Below, in pieces: positions 36,534 through 46,003 of a DNA stretch of 64,000 bases. The DNA is from Rhodobacterales bacterium (GTDB taxonomy: Bacteria; Pseudomonadota; Alphaproteobacteria; Caulobacterales; Hyphomonadaceae): contig JACXUV010000014.1 in assembly GCA_014763715.1 (NCBI GenBank), positions 26,132-90,131 of the forward strand, given 5' to 3'. The notes below the pieces were generated by a model. That model saw only the letters and a program-made list of their open reading frames with translations, made no database searches and was not told where the DNA came from. The stretch's first letter is position 1; each line of letters opens with the position of its first letter. Made by a program: the position numbers and the translations under genes.

Positions 36534-37094
36534 ATGGACACAGACCTGACAGGCAAGCTCCTGATCGCCCTTCCCGGCATCGGCGACACGCGTTTCGCAC
36601 GATCCGTCATCCTTGTGTGTGCCCATTCGCCTGAATTCGCGATGGGCATCGTGCTCAACAAACCGATGGAGCATCTGCGCCTGCCTCAGCTTTTTGAGCA
36701 ACTCGACGTGCCGATCGAGGCGGACGTGCCGGACACGTTCGTGCTGGATGGCGGGCCGGTCAGTTCTGACAGGGGCTTCGTGCTACACACGGACGACGTC
36801 TTCAATGAAGGCGCCAGCCTGCCCGTCGAGGGCGACATCTGCATGACCGCCACGCGGGACATTCTGCATGCCATGGGCTCAGCTCATCCGCCACGACGCA
36901 GTGTGCTGGCACTTGGCTATTCCGGCTGGGGCGCCGGGCAACTGGAATCGGAACTTGCGGAGAATGCCTGGCTGGTCTGCGATCTCGACCCGGAACTCAT
37001 TTTCTCAAGCGCGCATGAGCAGAAGTGGCGTCATGCCCTGGGCCGCCTGGGCATTGATAGCGGCAGATTACAGGTGGACCCTGGTAACGCCTGA
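36534..37094 (+). CDS. YqgE/AlgH family protein
   Basis: This 186-residue protein starts MDTDLTGKLLIALPGIGDTR and has the family stretches GIVLNKPM, VLDGGPVSSDRGFVLH and LGYSGWGAGQLESEL. YqgE proteins are widespread, with a role that is still unclear (a transcription link was proposed for AlgH). No signal peptide is present. It is convergent with the EAL gene, 12 bases between stops. Confidence 0.92.
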   Translation: MDTDLTGKLLIALPGIGDTRFARSVILVCAHSPEFAMGIVLNKPMEHLRLPQLFEQLDVPIEADVPDTFVLDGGPVSSDRGFVLHTDDVFNEGASLPVEGDICMTATRDILHAMGSAHPPRRSVLALGYSGWGAGQLESELAENAWLVCDLDPELIFSSAHEQKWRHALGRLGIDSGRLQVDPGNA

Positions 37095-37106
37095 ATAGCG
37101 TCCCGG

Positions 37107-38135
37107 TCAGTACCGCATGAAGCGGATGGCAGATTCAATGTCCATCGGCCGGGCGAAAGCAAAGCCCTGAACATGATCGAAGCCAAGGGCACGAAGGCGG
37201 CCGGCATCTTCCTTGTGTTCCACGCCTTCGGCCGTGCTGGTCATGCCCAGACGGCTTGCCAGCAAAGTGATGGTGGAAAGGATCGTGTCGGTCCGATGCT
37301 GACCAAGGCGCCGCGTCAGGCCATGGTCGATCTTCAGACTGTCCGCCGGCAAGTCCGCCAGCCAGGCGAAGGAAGAGTGCCCGGTCCCGAAATCATCCAG
37401 CACGAGCCCGGCACCGACAGCTTTCAACGCCAGCGCCGCAGACAAGGCAAAGTCCGCGTCGCGCAGGGCGGCCTGTTCGGTCAACTCGATCTTCATCGAC
37501 CGGTCCGGCAGATTGTAGCCATTGATGAGGGCTTCCACGAGCGCCGGCAGTGTGCCCCGAGCGAGATCTCGGGCGGTCAGGTTCACATGCATGAACAGGT
37601 CATCGCGCCGGGTCACTTCCCGCAGGCGGGCCAATGCCTCAGCTGAGCGGATCAGCATGTTTGACGCTAGCGCCTCGTCTTCGTAACGGCTTGGCGGAGA
37701 GGTCAAACCGCCATCATCCCATCGCGCGAGCGCTTCAAATCCAGCTACCTGCCCATTGCGCAAAGACACGATGGGCTGAAACACAGGCGCCAGATCGGGC
37801 CCGGGGTTCAGGTCGGATGGGTCAATTTCCTGCAGGTCATCGCCAGTCAGCAACATGCCCCGCGCTTCGGCATCATCAACGAAGGCACCGACCAGATGCA
37901 CCCCTCGTCCGCTCGACAGGCGTAGATTGCAGCGTACCGGTCCCTCCCCCGCATCGAATGCCCGTTCCAGGCGACCACGGCTGAGACCCTCCAGCATCTG
38001 CTCCAGCGCATCGATAGACCAGTCACCCGAGAGTTCCGAGAAAACAGAACCACGAGGGACCTCAATCGAAAGGCGCCTTGCCGGAGTATTCCAGTGCCAG
38101 TTGCCCTGGGGGCTTATCTCGGAAGTTTGCGCCAT
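37107..38135 (-). CDS. EAL domain cyclic-di-GMP phosphodiesterase
   Basis: The 342-residue protein has an N-terminal part of about 100 residues that resembles a degenerate PAS-like sensor. The EAL domain covers about 110-335. Catalytic motifs are intact: FEALARW, HVNLTARDL, IELTEQAAL, LDDFGTGHSS and the lysine in DSLKIDHG. It should therefore hydrolyse cyclic di-GMP. No membrane helix or GGDEF domain is visible. It lies at the 3' end of the surf1-thrC-GNAT gene string, 17 bases after the GNAT gene. Confidence 0.92.
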   Translation of the reverse strand: MAQTSEISPQGNWHWNTPARRLSIEVPRGSVFSELSGDWSIDALEQMLEGLSRGRLERAFDAGEGPVRCNLRLSSGRGVHLVGAFVDDAEARGMLLTGDDLQEIDPSDLNPGPDLAPVFQPIVSLRNGQVAGFEALARWDDGGLTSPPSRYEDEALASNMLIRSAEALARLREVTRRDDLFMHVNLTARDLARGTLPALVEALINGYNLPDRSMKIELTEQAALRDADFALSAALALKAVGAGLVLDDFGTGHSSFAWLADLPADSLKIDHGLTRRLGQHRTDTILSTITLLASRLGMTSTAEGVEHKEDAGRLRALGFDHVQGFAFARPMDIESAIRFMRY

Positions 38136-38152
38136 GATCAGGGAAACTAACG

Positions 38153-38716
38153 CTACCGGCCCGGCCTGACGAGAGCGAAAAGTACGTGATCTTCACGCCT
38201 CCCGCCGATCTCCAGATAGTCCCGGGCATAACCTTCCCGCTCAAAGCCGACGGACGTAAGCACGCGCTGCGAACGTTCATTGTTTGGCAGCGTACCGGCC
38301 TCGATCCGCCAGAGCCCCAAAATTTCGAAGGCCCAGGCACACAGCGTGCTTACAGCCTCACGCATGTACCCATTGCCCTCGTACTCCGCACCGATCCAGT
38401 AGCCGAGGTTTGCCGCCTGCGCTGGCCAAGCCCGGACATTCGTGATCGAGATACCGCCTACGAGGCGATTGTCAGTCTGCCGGCGGATCAAGAACACATG
38501 CGCCCGGCCGTTTCGCCAGCTCCCATGCCAGGCTTTTAGGCGCCGTCCCCAATCCGCTTTGCTATGCGCATCCGCAGGCCAGATCGGTTCCCATGGCTCC
38601 AGATGCGCCCGGCTGCGCTCCCGCAAGTCAGCCCACTCCGCATAGTCCGCCTTGAACGGCGGAGCGAGCATCAGCCTCTCCGTCGTGACCAGCGTTTCGC
38701 GCAGGGGTGGCGACAT
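38153..38716 (-). CDS. GNAT acetyltransferase (RimJ/RimL-like)
   Basis: This 187-residue GNAT protein has the acetyl-CoA motif NLGYWIGAEYEGNGYMREAV and the later NNERSQRVLTSVGFEREG, typical of ribosomal-protein N-acetyltransferase relatives. Its ATG at 38716 lies one base after the thrC TAG, indicating coupling. In other alphaproteobacteria a peptidase M16 gene commonly sits between thrC and this gene; it is absent here. Confidence 0.88.
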   Translation of the reverse strand: MSPPLRETLVTTERLMLAPPFKADYAEWADLRERSRAHLEPWEPIWPADAHSKADWGRRLKAWHGSWRNGRAHVFLIRRQTDNRLVGGISITNVRAWPAQAANLGYWIGAEYEGNGYMREAVSTLCAWAFEILGLWRIEAGTLPNNERSQRVLTSVGFEREGYARDYLEIGGRREDHVLFALVRPGR

Positions 38717-38717
38717 C

Positions 38718-40103
38718 CTATCGGCTCCGCCCCGCATGCTGTTCGATCCGTACCCGGACAGCGGCAAGCGAAGGCTCCATCCGCTCGAACACTTCCTCAC
38801 GCTCGTAAAGGACTTCCGCACGCGCGGGCATGACCGGCTTGCGGCCAGTTGCCTCTTCCACAGTCTCCGGGAACTTCGCGGCGGCCGCTGTTGCGAGAAC
38901 AACCGTTTTCACATCAGCTTCCGGCAAACGGCGTGCCTGGAATGTCCCAACGGCCGTGTGCGGACAAATTTGCCAGCCAGTTTCTTCCTCGAAGCGTCTC
39001 ATCTCGGCCATCGTCTCGTCATTGCTGACAGACGCAGCCGACAGGCCCGAACATTTCAGACGCGATACCGCCTCAGTTGGCAGAGGCGCCTCACCAGCCT
39101 GCTTGTAGGTGTCATAGGTGGTGCGCACGGCGTCTGCATCACGGCCAGTCATCTCGAACAACAGGCGCTCGAAGTTGGATGGCACGGAGATATCCATGGC
39201 CGGGCTGGGTGTTGCAACAGCAGAAGCACGGGACATGACGCCCGTATTGAAGAGGCGCGCCAGCGCATCATTGGCATTCACGGCACATACGGCTTCGAAG
39301 CCGCCGCTCAGGAGACCGCAGCGCGCCGCTACATAACCCGCAAGGGCATCGCCCATGTTACCGCTCGGCACGACAAAGCGTAGCGGGCCACCCAGCGCGG
39401 CCTGGACAGTGGCGTAATAAACAGACTGCGCTGCGACACGCGCCCAGTTGATCGAGTTGACGCCGGACAGATGGACCCGGTCCACGAATTCCCGGTCACC
39501 GAACATATCCTTCACGATCGCCTGGCAATCGTCGAAATCGCCATCGAGCGCGAGGTTGATAATGTTCGATGCGCCGGTCGTCGTCATGAACATGCGCTGC
39601 ACCGGAGAGATGCGCCCATGCGGGTGCAGGATCACCAGGTCAGCATGTTTTGCCCCGGCGAATGCGGCTGCGGCTGCACCGCCCGTGTCACCGGATGTCG
39701 CGCAGACGATCATCATGCGCTGACCCGACTTGCCCAGAAGGTAGTCGTAAATCTGCGCGATGATCTGCATCGCAACGTCCTTGAAGGCCAGCGTCGGCCC
39801 ATGATGCAGCTCCATCAGCCAAGCATCCGGCCGCCATTGGGTAAGTGGAGCGACGCACTGGTGCGCGAAGCTGCCATAGGCGCGCGCACACAGAGGTTTC
39901 AGGTCTTCCAGCGGGATCGCATCGCCCGCGAAGGCCGACAGGATCCGGGCCGCCATTTCATGATAGCTCTCGCCCTTTGCGGGCGGGGCAATCTGCGGAA
40001 AGCTCTCCGGCACATATAGACCGCCATCTGGCGCAAGACCGGCCAGACATGCGCCGGCAAAATCTGTAGACGGAGCCTGGCCCCGGGTCGAAATATACTT
40101 CAC
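38718..40103 (-). CDS. thrC: Threonine synthase
   Basis: This PLP enzyme converts O-phosphohomoserine to threonine. With the GTG at 40103 it has 461 residues, beginning VKYISTRGQAPSTDF. The PLP lysine is in GPTLAFKDVAMQ, and CATSGDTGGAA and VPSGNMGDALAGY are conserved. The GTG overlaps the surf1 stop (GTGA), showing coupling; the longer frame to 40190 lies within surf1. Confidence 0.96.
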   Translation of the reverse strand: MKYISTRGQAPSTDFAGACLAGLAPDGGLYVPESFPQIAPPAKGESYHEMAARILSAFAGDAIPLEDLKPLCARAYGSFAHQCVAPLTQWRPDAWLMELHHGPTLAFKDVAMQIIAQIYDYLLGKSGQRMMIVCATSGDTGGAAAAAFAGAKHADLVILHPHGRISPVQRMFMTTTGASNIINLALDGDFDDCQAIVKDMFGDREFVDRVHLSGVNSINWARVAAQSVYYATVQAALGGPLRFVVPSGNMGDALAGYVAARCGLLSGGFEAVCAVNANDALARLFNTGVMSRASAVATPSPAMDISVPSNFERLLFEMTGRDADAVRTTYDTYKQAGEAPLPTEAVSRLKCSGLSAASVSNDETMAEMRRFEEETGWQICPHTAVGTFQARRLPEADVKTVVLATAAAAKFPETVEEATGRKPVMPARAEVLYEREEVFERMEPSLAAVRVRIEQHAGRSR

Positions 40104-40789
40104 GATTTGCCCTCGTTCCGGAACCTCAACCGTCCCTTCTGGTGATGGAAGGCGAGATATACGCCGATCAGCGCCATGGCCAGCCCCCACCAGGTGATCG
40201 CATACCCAAAATGCCGCTGTGGCGGCAATTCGTCATCCAGGCGCAGCCGTGCATAAGGATTGTCGATGAGATAGGGCCCGTTCTCGGAAACGAAGCGGAT
40301 CACCTCCGGTTCGAACACATTCTCAGCGACACGCGGCACCATCGCCTCAGGAAGCAGCGTGGAAAATTCCATCGGGTCCAGGACATAGAAAACCCGTTTG
40401 TCGGTGTCATCCGCCGCGGTGAAAGCATTGCGCTTGAATGCCGGCTTGTAGATGCCACGGGCTGACAGGCGGCCGGCAGCGCATCCCTCTCCGGTGCAGA
40501 CTTCAGGCGGATTGATCTGCTGAACGACCTCTACCGGCGTGTAGACGACAGCCTCCCCTGTATCGACCGCAACAACGCGCATCCAGCCCGATTGCCCCTC
40601 TACATAGTAGTAAGCGAGCACCTCACTATCAGGCACGACCTCCCCATCCAGCACGGTCCAGTCTGGCGTCTGCCTGTCGATTTCCATCTTCTGGATGAAG
40701 CGCCCATACTGCCAGTTGCCGAGCCAGATAAGAATACCAAGACTTATCAGCGTCAGCACGGTCATCACGGGATACGGACGAAAATACAT
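40100..40789 (-). CDS. SURF1 family cytochrome oxidase assembly protein
   Basis: This 229-residue protein has two membrane helices, one near the N-terminus (VMTVLTLISLGILIWLGNW) and one near the C-terminus (FGYAITWWGLAMALIGVYLA), around a periplasmic domain. SURF1 helps insert heme a into subunit I. It lies 109 bases after ctaE in the oxidase cluster and overlaps thrC by 4 bases. Confidence 0.94.
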   Translation of the reverse strand: MYFRPYPVMTVLTLISLGILIWLGNWQYGRFIQKMEIDRQTPDWTVLDGEVVPDSEVLAYYYVEGQSGWMRVVAVDTGEAVVYTPVEVVQQINPPEVCTGEGCAAGRLSARGIYKPAFKRNAFTAADDTDKRVFYVLDPMEFSTLLPEAMVPRVAENVFEPEVIRFVSENGPYLIDNPYARLRLDDELPPQRHFGYAITWWGLAMALIGVYLAFHHQKGRLRFRNEGKS

Positions 40790-40898
40790 CTTCGGCCCTT
40801 TCAGCTGCAGGGAACGTCCCTGCCCGAATAAGCAGAGCCCGCCGGGCGTATGCGCGCCGGCGGGCCCTTGAAAGTCTGCGCGTGGTTCGCGCGGCCGT

Positions 40899-41777
40899 CT
40901 AGTGCCCGGCGCCCAGAGCGAGGTACGGCGTCACGTATACGAAGGCGAAGAGGAACAGCCAGACCACGTCCACGAAGTGCCAGTACCAGGCTGCGAATTC
41001 GAAGCCGAGGTGCTTCTTGGCCGACATGCCGCCCATCATCAGACGGATCAGGCAGACCATCAGGAAGATCGTACCGATCACGACGTGCGCACCGTGGAAG
41101 CCGGTCGCCATGAAGAAGGCAGACCCATAGAGCGTTCCGTCGAAGGTGAACTGCGCGTGGGAGTATTCGAAAACCTGCAGCGCGCTGAAGCACATGCCCA
41201 GAATGATCGTCACAAGAAGACCAAGCTTCGCGCCAGAACGATCATCATGCTGCAGAGCATGGTGTGCCCAAGTCACTGTGGTGCCGGACAGAAGCAGGAT
41301 CAACGTGTTGATAAGCGGCAGGTGGAACGGATCGAATGTCTCAACGCCGACCGGGGGCCAGTCCTTGAACTTGGACAGGGCGTCCGCGAACAGCGGGTTC
41401 GCAGCATCCCAGTTCTCCCCAACACGAGCGCCGTGGAAGATGGCAAATTCGAAGAAGCTCCAGAACCAGCCAACGAAAAACATCACTTCCGAGGCAATGA
41501 ACAGGATCATGCCATAGCGAAGGCCGATCGTCACAACCGGAGTATGGTCGCCCGCAACGCCTTCCTTGATGACTTCGCGCCACCAGCCGACCATCACCCA
41601 GAGGACCATGGCGAAACCAACCGCCATCAGCCACCAAGTGCCCTTTTCCATGCCGAAAAGGCCCTTCATGAAATTGACGCCGCCAAGCGCCAGCACAACG
41701 ACCGACAACGAGCCGAGAAGCGGCCACGGTGACGGGTTGACCAGATGATAATCGTGTTTGACTTCGCCGTGAGCCAT
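40899..41777 (-). CDS. ctaE: Cytochrome c oxidase subunit III
   Basis: This 292-residue membrane protein has seven helices. The N-terminus HDYHLVNPSPWPLLGS and the segments SEVMFFVGWFWSFFEF, HFVDVVWLFLFAFVYV are diagnostic. It is part of the aa3-type oxidase with ctaC and ctaD. It is 77 bases from ctaG. A DUF983 gene, often found after it in this class, is not present before surf1. Confidence 0.97.
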   Translation of the reverse strand: MAHGEVKHDYHLVNPSPWPLLGSLSVVVLALGGVNFMKGLFGMEKGTWWLMAVGFAMVLWVMVGWWREVIKEGVAGDHTPVVTIGLRYGMILFIASEVMFFVGWFWSFFEFAIFHGARVGENWDAANPLFADALSKFKDWPPVGVETFDPFHLPLINTLILLLSGTTVTWAHHALQHDDRSGAKLGLLVTIILGMCFSALQVFEYSHAQFTFDGTLYGSAFFMATGFHGAHVVIGTIFLMVCLIRLMMGGMSAKKHLGFEFAAWYWHFVDVVWLFLFAFVYVTPYLALGAGH

Positions 41778-41854
41778 GTCTGGCGGACCCCTTGATTTAT
41801 ATCCCTAGAATCTCTGAGCTGTTTAGACTGCTCTGCACCGGAAGTGCAACAGTT

Positions 41855-42433
41855 TCAGCCGCCCGTGGCTGAATTCGCCGCACCTGTGGATGCCTGAGTC
41901 TTTGGACCGTTATACTTGGAACTTTCATAGAAAGTGTAGCTGAGCGTTATGGTCTCCAGCTGGTCGGCCACGTGATCGTCCGCCATGTCTGGTGAGATGA
42001 AGTAGACGACCGGAAGCTTCTTGGTCTCGTGCGGGGCAATCACCCGCTCGTCGAAACAGAAACACTCCAGTTTGTTGAAATACTTCCCGGCATAATGCGG
42101 TGTCACATTATAGGCCGCGATGACATGGATTTCCTCGTCCGTTGGATTGGAAACCTCAAAAAAAGCAAGACCATGCTGGCCAATTTTGACATCTTCAGAG
42201 CGCTGCAGGGGCTGAAATTCCAGCGCCGTGTCCGCCACATTCGTATCGAAACGCACGGTGATGGTCTGGTCGATGATCTCTTTCGGTGCAGAAGTCGCAA
42301 TACGTGTCGTGCCGCCGTAGCCCGTCACCGCACAAAAGCTGTTGTAAAGTGGCTTTGCCGCGAAGCCGAGCCCGAGCATGCCCGTAAAGACGGCCAGCGA
42401 AATTCCCGCGACTTTGGCGTTGGAAAGCTTCAT
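41855..42433 (-). CDS. ctaG: Cytochrome c oxidase assembly protein CtaG (Cox11)
   Basis: Cox11 delivers copper to CuB of subunit I. This 192-residue protein has an N-terminal helix (VAGISLAVFTGMLGLGFAA) and a periplasmic domain with the copper motif LECFCFDE. PLYNSFCAVTGYGG is also conserved. Its start overlaps the stop of the upstream small gene (ATGA). Confidence 0.95.
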   Translation of the reverse strand: MKLSNAKVAGISLAVFTGMLGLGFAAKPLYNSFCAVTGYGGTTRIATSAPKEIIDQTITVRFDTNVADTALEFQPLQRSEDVKIGQHGLAFFEVSNPTDEEIHVIAAYNVTPHYAGKYFNKLECFCFDERVIAPHETKKLPVVYFISPDMADDHVADQLETITLSYTFYESSKYNGPKTQASTGAANSATGG

Positions 42434-42771
42434 TGCTCAGGCGCCTCCTCTTCTACGATCACATCTTCTTCCAACACCGGCTCCACAGACAGATTCGGCG
42501 GTGGTGCAGCCTGGTCCGGTGTCATACCTGGTGGCAAGGCGGGCGCTTCTGCGTCCCCCCCGCTCTGGTTCATATTGTAATAGAAGTTGGCCTGGTTCTC
42601 TTCCGAGCCGCTCAAACGGATGAAAGTCGTCAGGCCAACCAGGAAAACGAATCCCAGAAGCGCCAGTCCGAGCCAGATATTACGACGCCTTTGGGCGACA
42701 AGATGTGCTGCATCCAGATGCGCCGGTTCCGGAAAACGCTCTTCCCCCGGTTTCAGATCGTCATTGCTCAT
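42430..42771 (-). CDS. Small single-helix membrane protein in the oxidase operon (CoxF-like)
   Basis: This 113-residue protein has one membrane helix (NIWLGLALLGFVFLVGLTTF) and an acidic, proline-rich C-terminal tail. It sits exactly where alphaproteobacterial oxidase operons carry a small CoxF-type gene between ctaB and ctaG. Its start touches the ctaB stop. A role in assembly is inferred from position; the sequence itself is weakly conserved. Confidence 0.7.
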   Translation of the reverse strand: MSNDDLKPGEERFPEPAHLDAAHLVAQRRRNIWLGLALLGFVFLVGLTTFIRLSGSEENQANFYYNMNQSGGDAEAPALPPGMTPDQAAPPPNLSVEPVLEEDVIVEEEAPEQ

Positions 42772-43725
42772 TTACAGGCCTCCTACCGGGAAGTGCAGCC
42801 CGGCTGCATGCTCCACGATCAATGCGGCGAATACGAGGAACAGGTACAGGATCGAAAACAGGAACATGCTGCGGGCAAGCTTCTGATCCGCTGCCGGCGC
42901 ACCATCGTCCCCAGCATGGGACCGCCAGACGCGCAGCGCATAATACAGGAAGGCAATATTCAGCCCCCCGGTCACCACGCCGTAGATCCACCCGCCCAAA
43001 CCAGTAACAAGCGGTGTCATGGATACCGCGGCCAGAACGATTGTGTAGACCAGCATCTGGAGGCGGGTCGCCTTGGCACCATGCGTCACCGGCAGCATCG
43101 GCACACCGGCCTTCTCATACTCCGAATGCGCCAAAAGGCTCAGCGCCCAGAAGTGTGGCGGCGTCCAGAAGAATGTGATGGCGAAAAGAATCCATGCGTC
43201 CAGCGGGGTGTTTCCGGTGACAGCCGCCCAGCCGATGACGGGCGGGAACGCCCCGGCGCCACCACCGATCACGATGTTCTGTGGCGTCGAGCGCTTCAGC
43301 CACATCGTGTAAATCACACCATAGTAAAAGATCGAGAATGCCAGCAGTGCTGCAGCCAGCCAGTTCGAGGCGAGCCACATGAGCAGAACCGAAACTCCGC
43401 TCATGATCATGCCCATCGCGATCGCTTCCTCGCGCGGGACAGCTCCCGAGGGGATCGGCCGGGTCGACGTGCGGGTCATCACCTGGTCGATATCGGAATC
43501 GTACCACATGTTGATTGCCCCAGCCGCACCGGAGCCAAGCGCGACAGCCAGCACGGCGATCGCGGCCATCAGCGGATGCATTGTCTGTCCCGTCACACCC
43601 GTCGCGGCGATGAGGCCAGCCACAGCCGTGAAAACAACCAGCATCATGATGCGCGGCTTCAACAGCTGCACATAGTCACCGGCAGTGCCATAGCGTTTTT
43701 CCGGGGTGGCGGGGGCGTCGGTCAT
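42772..43725 (-). CDS. ctaB: Protoheme IX farnesyltransferase
   Basis: CtaB (heme O synthase) adds farnesyl to heme b for the aa3 oxidase. At 317 residues it shows the UbiA-superfamily aspartate motifs NMWYDSDIDQVMTRT and RPIPSG, and many helices. The second aspartate-rich segment appears in the HFWALSLLAHSEYEKAGVPM region. It lies between a membrane protein gene and the coxF-like gene. Confidence 0.95.
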   Translation of the reverse strand: MTDAPATPEKRYGTAGDYVQLLKPRIMMLVVFTAVAGLIAATGVTGQTMHPLMAAIAVLAVALGSGAAGAINMWYDSDIDQVMTRTSTRPIPSGAVPREEAIAMGMIMSGVSVLLMWLASNWLAAALLAFSIFYYGVIYTMWLKRSTPQNIVIGGGAGAFPPVIGWAAVTGNTPLDAWILFAITFFWTPPHFWALSLLAHSEYEKAGVPMLPVTHGAKATRLQMLVYTIVLAAVSMTPLVTGLGGWIYGVVTGGLNIAFLYYALRVWRSHAGDDGAPAADQKLARSMFLFSILYLFLVFAALIVEHAAGLHFPVGGL

Positions 43726-43811
43726 TTCAGGTCCGGTCAGAAGTATTTGGTATGGGTTGGTGGGGCGGCGCTGTCAGCGCGACAATTGGGCCTCAAAGCC
43801 CTTGGCGCGGA

Positions 43812-44216
43812 TCATTCCTTATCAAATTTGCGGTTCAGGCGCCATTCGAGTGCCAGATAGGTGCCTTCAGCAATCATGAACGCAATTGGTACCAGAATGA
43901 TGCTGATCAGGTCTGTCGCGGCACCGGACAGGCGCTGCATGACATCAAAGACGCCAGCGAACACGATGCCGACCAGGCCGGAGTTTACAATCACGAGCTT
44001 CCGGCTTGGTTTCGTCCGCAACAGGCCCTTCGGCTGACGCCACAATATCCACAGCCCAAGGCAGCCCGCAGCCAAAGCAATGACTGACACAGTGATTGCG
44101 ATGTTGGGATCAATCGTACGCACCTTGTCGAACATCCGGTCGATGGCCGGGTTACGCGGCAGGAACACCACGATGAAGGCATACATACCGATCACAATGG
44201 GCAGGCGCATGTTCAC
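43812..44216 (-). CDS. Membrane protein of unknown function in the oxidase cluster
   Basis: This 134-residue protein has three to four membrane helices (IVIGMYAFIVVFL, ITVSVIALAAGCLGLWILW, LVIVNSGLVGIVFAGVFDVM, LISIILVPIAFMIAEGTYLA). I do not recognise the family. Its place between ctaD and ctaB, on the same strand, suggests a role linked to the oxidase or heme O synthesis. A hairpin lies between it and ctaD, so it may have its own promoter. Confidence 0.6.
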   Translation of the reverse strand: MNMRLPIVIGMYAFIVVFLPRNPAIDRMFDKVRTIDPNIAITVSVIALAAGCLGLWILWRQPKGLLRTKPSRKLVIVNSGLVGIVFAGVFDVMQRLSGAATDLISIILVPIAFMIAEGTYLALEWRLNRKFDKE

Positions 44217-44253
44217 AGGAGACAGGTCCTTTTCCGGGGCTTCCGAATGCGAA

Positions 44254-44278
44254 CGGCCCCTCGTGGAACGAGAGGCCG
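44254..44278 (-). terminator. Possible terminator or attenuator after ctaD
   Basis: CGGCCCCTCGT and ACGAGAGGCCG form an 11-bp stem with one mismatch and a 3-base loop, 31 bases past the ctaD stop. The T-rich tail is weak (TTCGCATT on the minus strand), so it may only reduce read-through and set a lower level for the assembly genes. Confidence 0.45.
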
Positions 44279-44308
44279 CTGCGATTGAGTGATTCAGTCG
44301 GTCAGAGC

Positions 44309-45979
44309 TTAGTGACCGCCCTTGGTCGTAACGTGCGGCAGTTCATTGAACTGGTGGAACGGCGGCGGAGAAGACAGCGTCCATTCCAGCGTCGTGGCAC
44401 CTTCGCCCCACGGATTGCCAACACCTTTGCGGCGGCGGATCAGCGCCTCAGCCAGACCGATGAAGAAGACCAGCGTGGCAACCATGGTGATGGCGTAGCC
44501 GATCGACGAGATCTGGTGCCAGGTGGCGAAGCCATCAGCATAGTCGATGTAGCGGCGCGGCATGCCCTGCAGACCCAAGAAGTGCTGCGGGAAGAACAGG
44601 ACGTTCGAACCGATGAACATCAGCCAGAAGTGCAGGCCACCGAGGAAGCCGTTGTACTTGATGCCGAACATCTTCTCGAACCAGTAGTACCAGCCGGCGA
44701 AGAGACCAAACACAGCACCCAGCGACAGCACGTAGTGGAAGTGCGCCACCACATAGTAGGTGTCGTGCAGGGAGTGGTCGATGCCGGCATTGGCCAGCAC
44801 AACGCCGGTCACACCACCAACGGTGAACAGGAAGATGAAGCCGATCGCCCAGAGCATCGGGACCTTGAACTCAATGGAGCCGCCCCACATCGTGGCGATC
44901 CAGGAGAAGATCTTGATACCCGTCGGCACCGCGATGACCATGGTTGCAGCCACGAAGTAGGCCTTCAGATCCACGTCCATGCCGACCGTGTACATGTGGT
45001 GCGCCCACACGACGAAGCCGATGACGCCGATCGAAACCATGGCATATGCCATGCCGAGGTAACCGAAGATCGGTTTCTTCGAGAAGGTTGAGACGATGTG
45101 GCTGATGATGCCGAAAGCCGGCAGGATCATGATGTACACTTCAGGGTGACCGAAGAACCAGAACAGGTGCTGGAACATGACCGGATCACCACCGCCAGCC
45201 GGATTGAAGAACTGCGAACCGAAGTTACGGTCGGTCAGCAGCATGGTCAGGGCAGCAGCGAGAACCGGCAGGGACAGCAGCAGAAGAACAGCCGTCACCA
45301 GAACGCCCCAGGCGAACAGCGGCATCTTGTGCAGGGTCATACCCGGCGCACGCATGTTCAGGATGGTGACGATGAAGTTGATGGCGCCCAGGATCGAGGA
45401 AATACCTGCGACGTGCAGCGACAGGATAAGCACATCCATCGCAGGCCCGGGGTGACCGGTCGTCGACGACAGCGGCGGATAGAGAACCCAGCCCCCAGCG
45501 AAGCCGTTCCCTGCCGAACCGCCCGGGATTGTCATCGAAATACAGGCCAGAATGAAGGCCGCAACCGTCAGCCAGAGCGAGATGTTGTTCATCCGCGGGA
45601 AGGCCATGTCCGGCGCACCGATCATGAGCGGCACGAACCAGTTGCCGAATCCGCCGATCAGGGCCGGCATCACCATGAAGAAGATCATGATCAGGCCGTG
45701 ATAGGTGATAACCGCGTTATAGAAATGCTTGGCATTCTGAATTGCCACATCGCCTTCACCGGCAACGAAGCGCGTCAGCACGCCGATACCCGGCTCAGCA
45801 AGTTCCCAGCGGATCAGACCGGAGAGCGTGTAACCGACGATCCCCGCGATCATCGCGAAGATCAGGTACAGCGTGCCGATGTCCTTGTGGTTGGTGGAAA
45901 ACAGCCAACGCTTGAAGAAACCAGGCTTGTGGTCGTGATCGTCGTGGGCGTGGTCGAGGGCGATTTCATCCATAGGCAT
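44309..45979 (-). CDS. ctaD: Cytochrome c oxidase subunit I
   Basis: At 556 residues this heme-copper oxidase subunit has 12 helices. The conserved glutamate of A1-type oxidases is in [17 protein letters not shown]; heme and CuB histidines appear in [11 protein letters not shown] and THD-type segment [33 protein letters not shown] marks the N-terminus. It reduces oxygen to water and pumps protons. The cytoplasmic N-terminus is histidine-rich (DHAHDDHDH), possibly a metal-binding tail. Confidence 0.98.
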   Translation of the reverse strand: MPMDEIALDHAHDDHDHKPGFFKRWLFSTNHKDIGTLYLIFAMIAGIVGYTLSGLIRWELAEPGIGVLTRFVAGEGDVAIQNAKHFYNAVITYHGLIMIFFMVMPALIGGFGNWFVPLMIGAPDMAFPRMNNISLWLTVAAFILACISMTIPGGSAGNGFAGGWVLYPPLSSTTGHPGPAMDVLILSLHVAGISSILGAINFIVTILNMRAPGMTLHKMPLFAWGVLVTAVLLLLSLPVLAAALTMLLTDRNFGSQFFNPAGGGDPVMFQHLFWFFGHPEVYIMILPAFGIISHIVSTFSKKPIFGYLGMAYAMVSIGVIGFVVWAHHMYTVGMDVDLKAYFVAATMVIAVPTGIKIFSWIATMWGGSIEFKVPMLWAIGFIFLFTVGGVTGVVLANAGIDHSLHDTYYVVAHFHYVLSLGAVFGLFAGWYYWFEKMFGIKYNGFLGGLHFWLMFIGSNVLFFPQHFLGLQGMPRRYIDYADGFATWHQISSIGYAITMVATLVFFIGLAEALIRRRKGVGNPWGEGATTLEWTLSSPPPFHQFNELPHVTTKGGH

Positions 45980-46003
45980 GGGACGTACTCTTCTCTCTCG
46001 GGA

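Noticed and set aside
42433..43860. 475-codon plus-strand frame opposite ctaB and the small oxidase gene
   Set aside because: Same reason: antisense to ctaB with no domain and biased composition.
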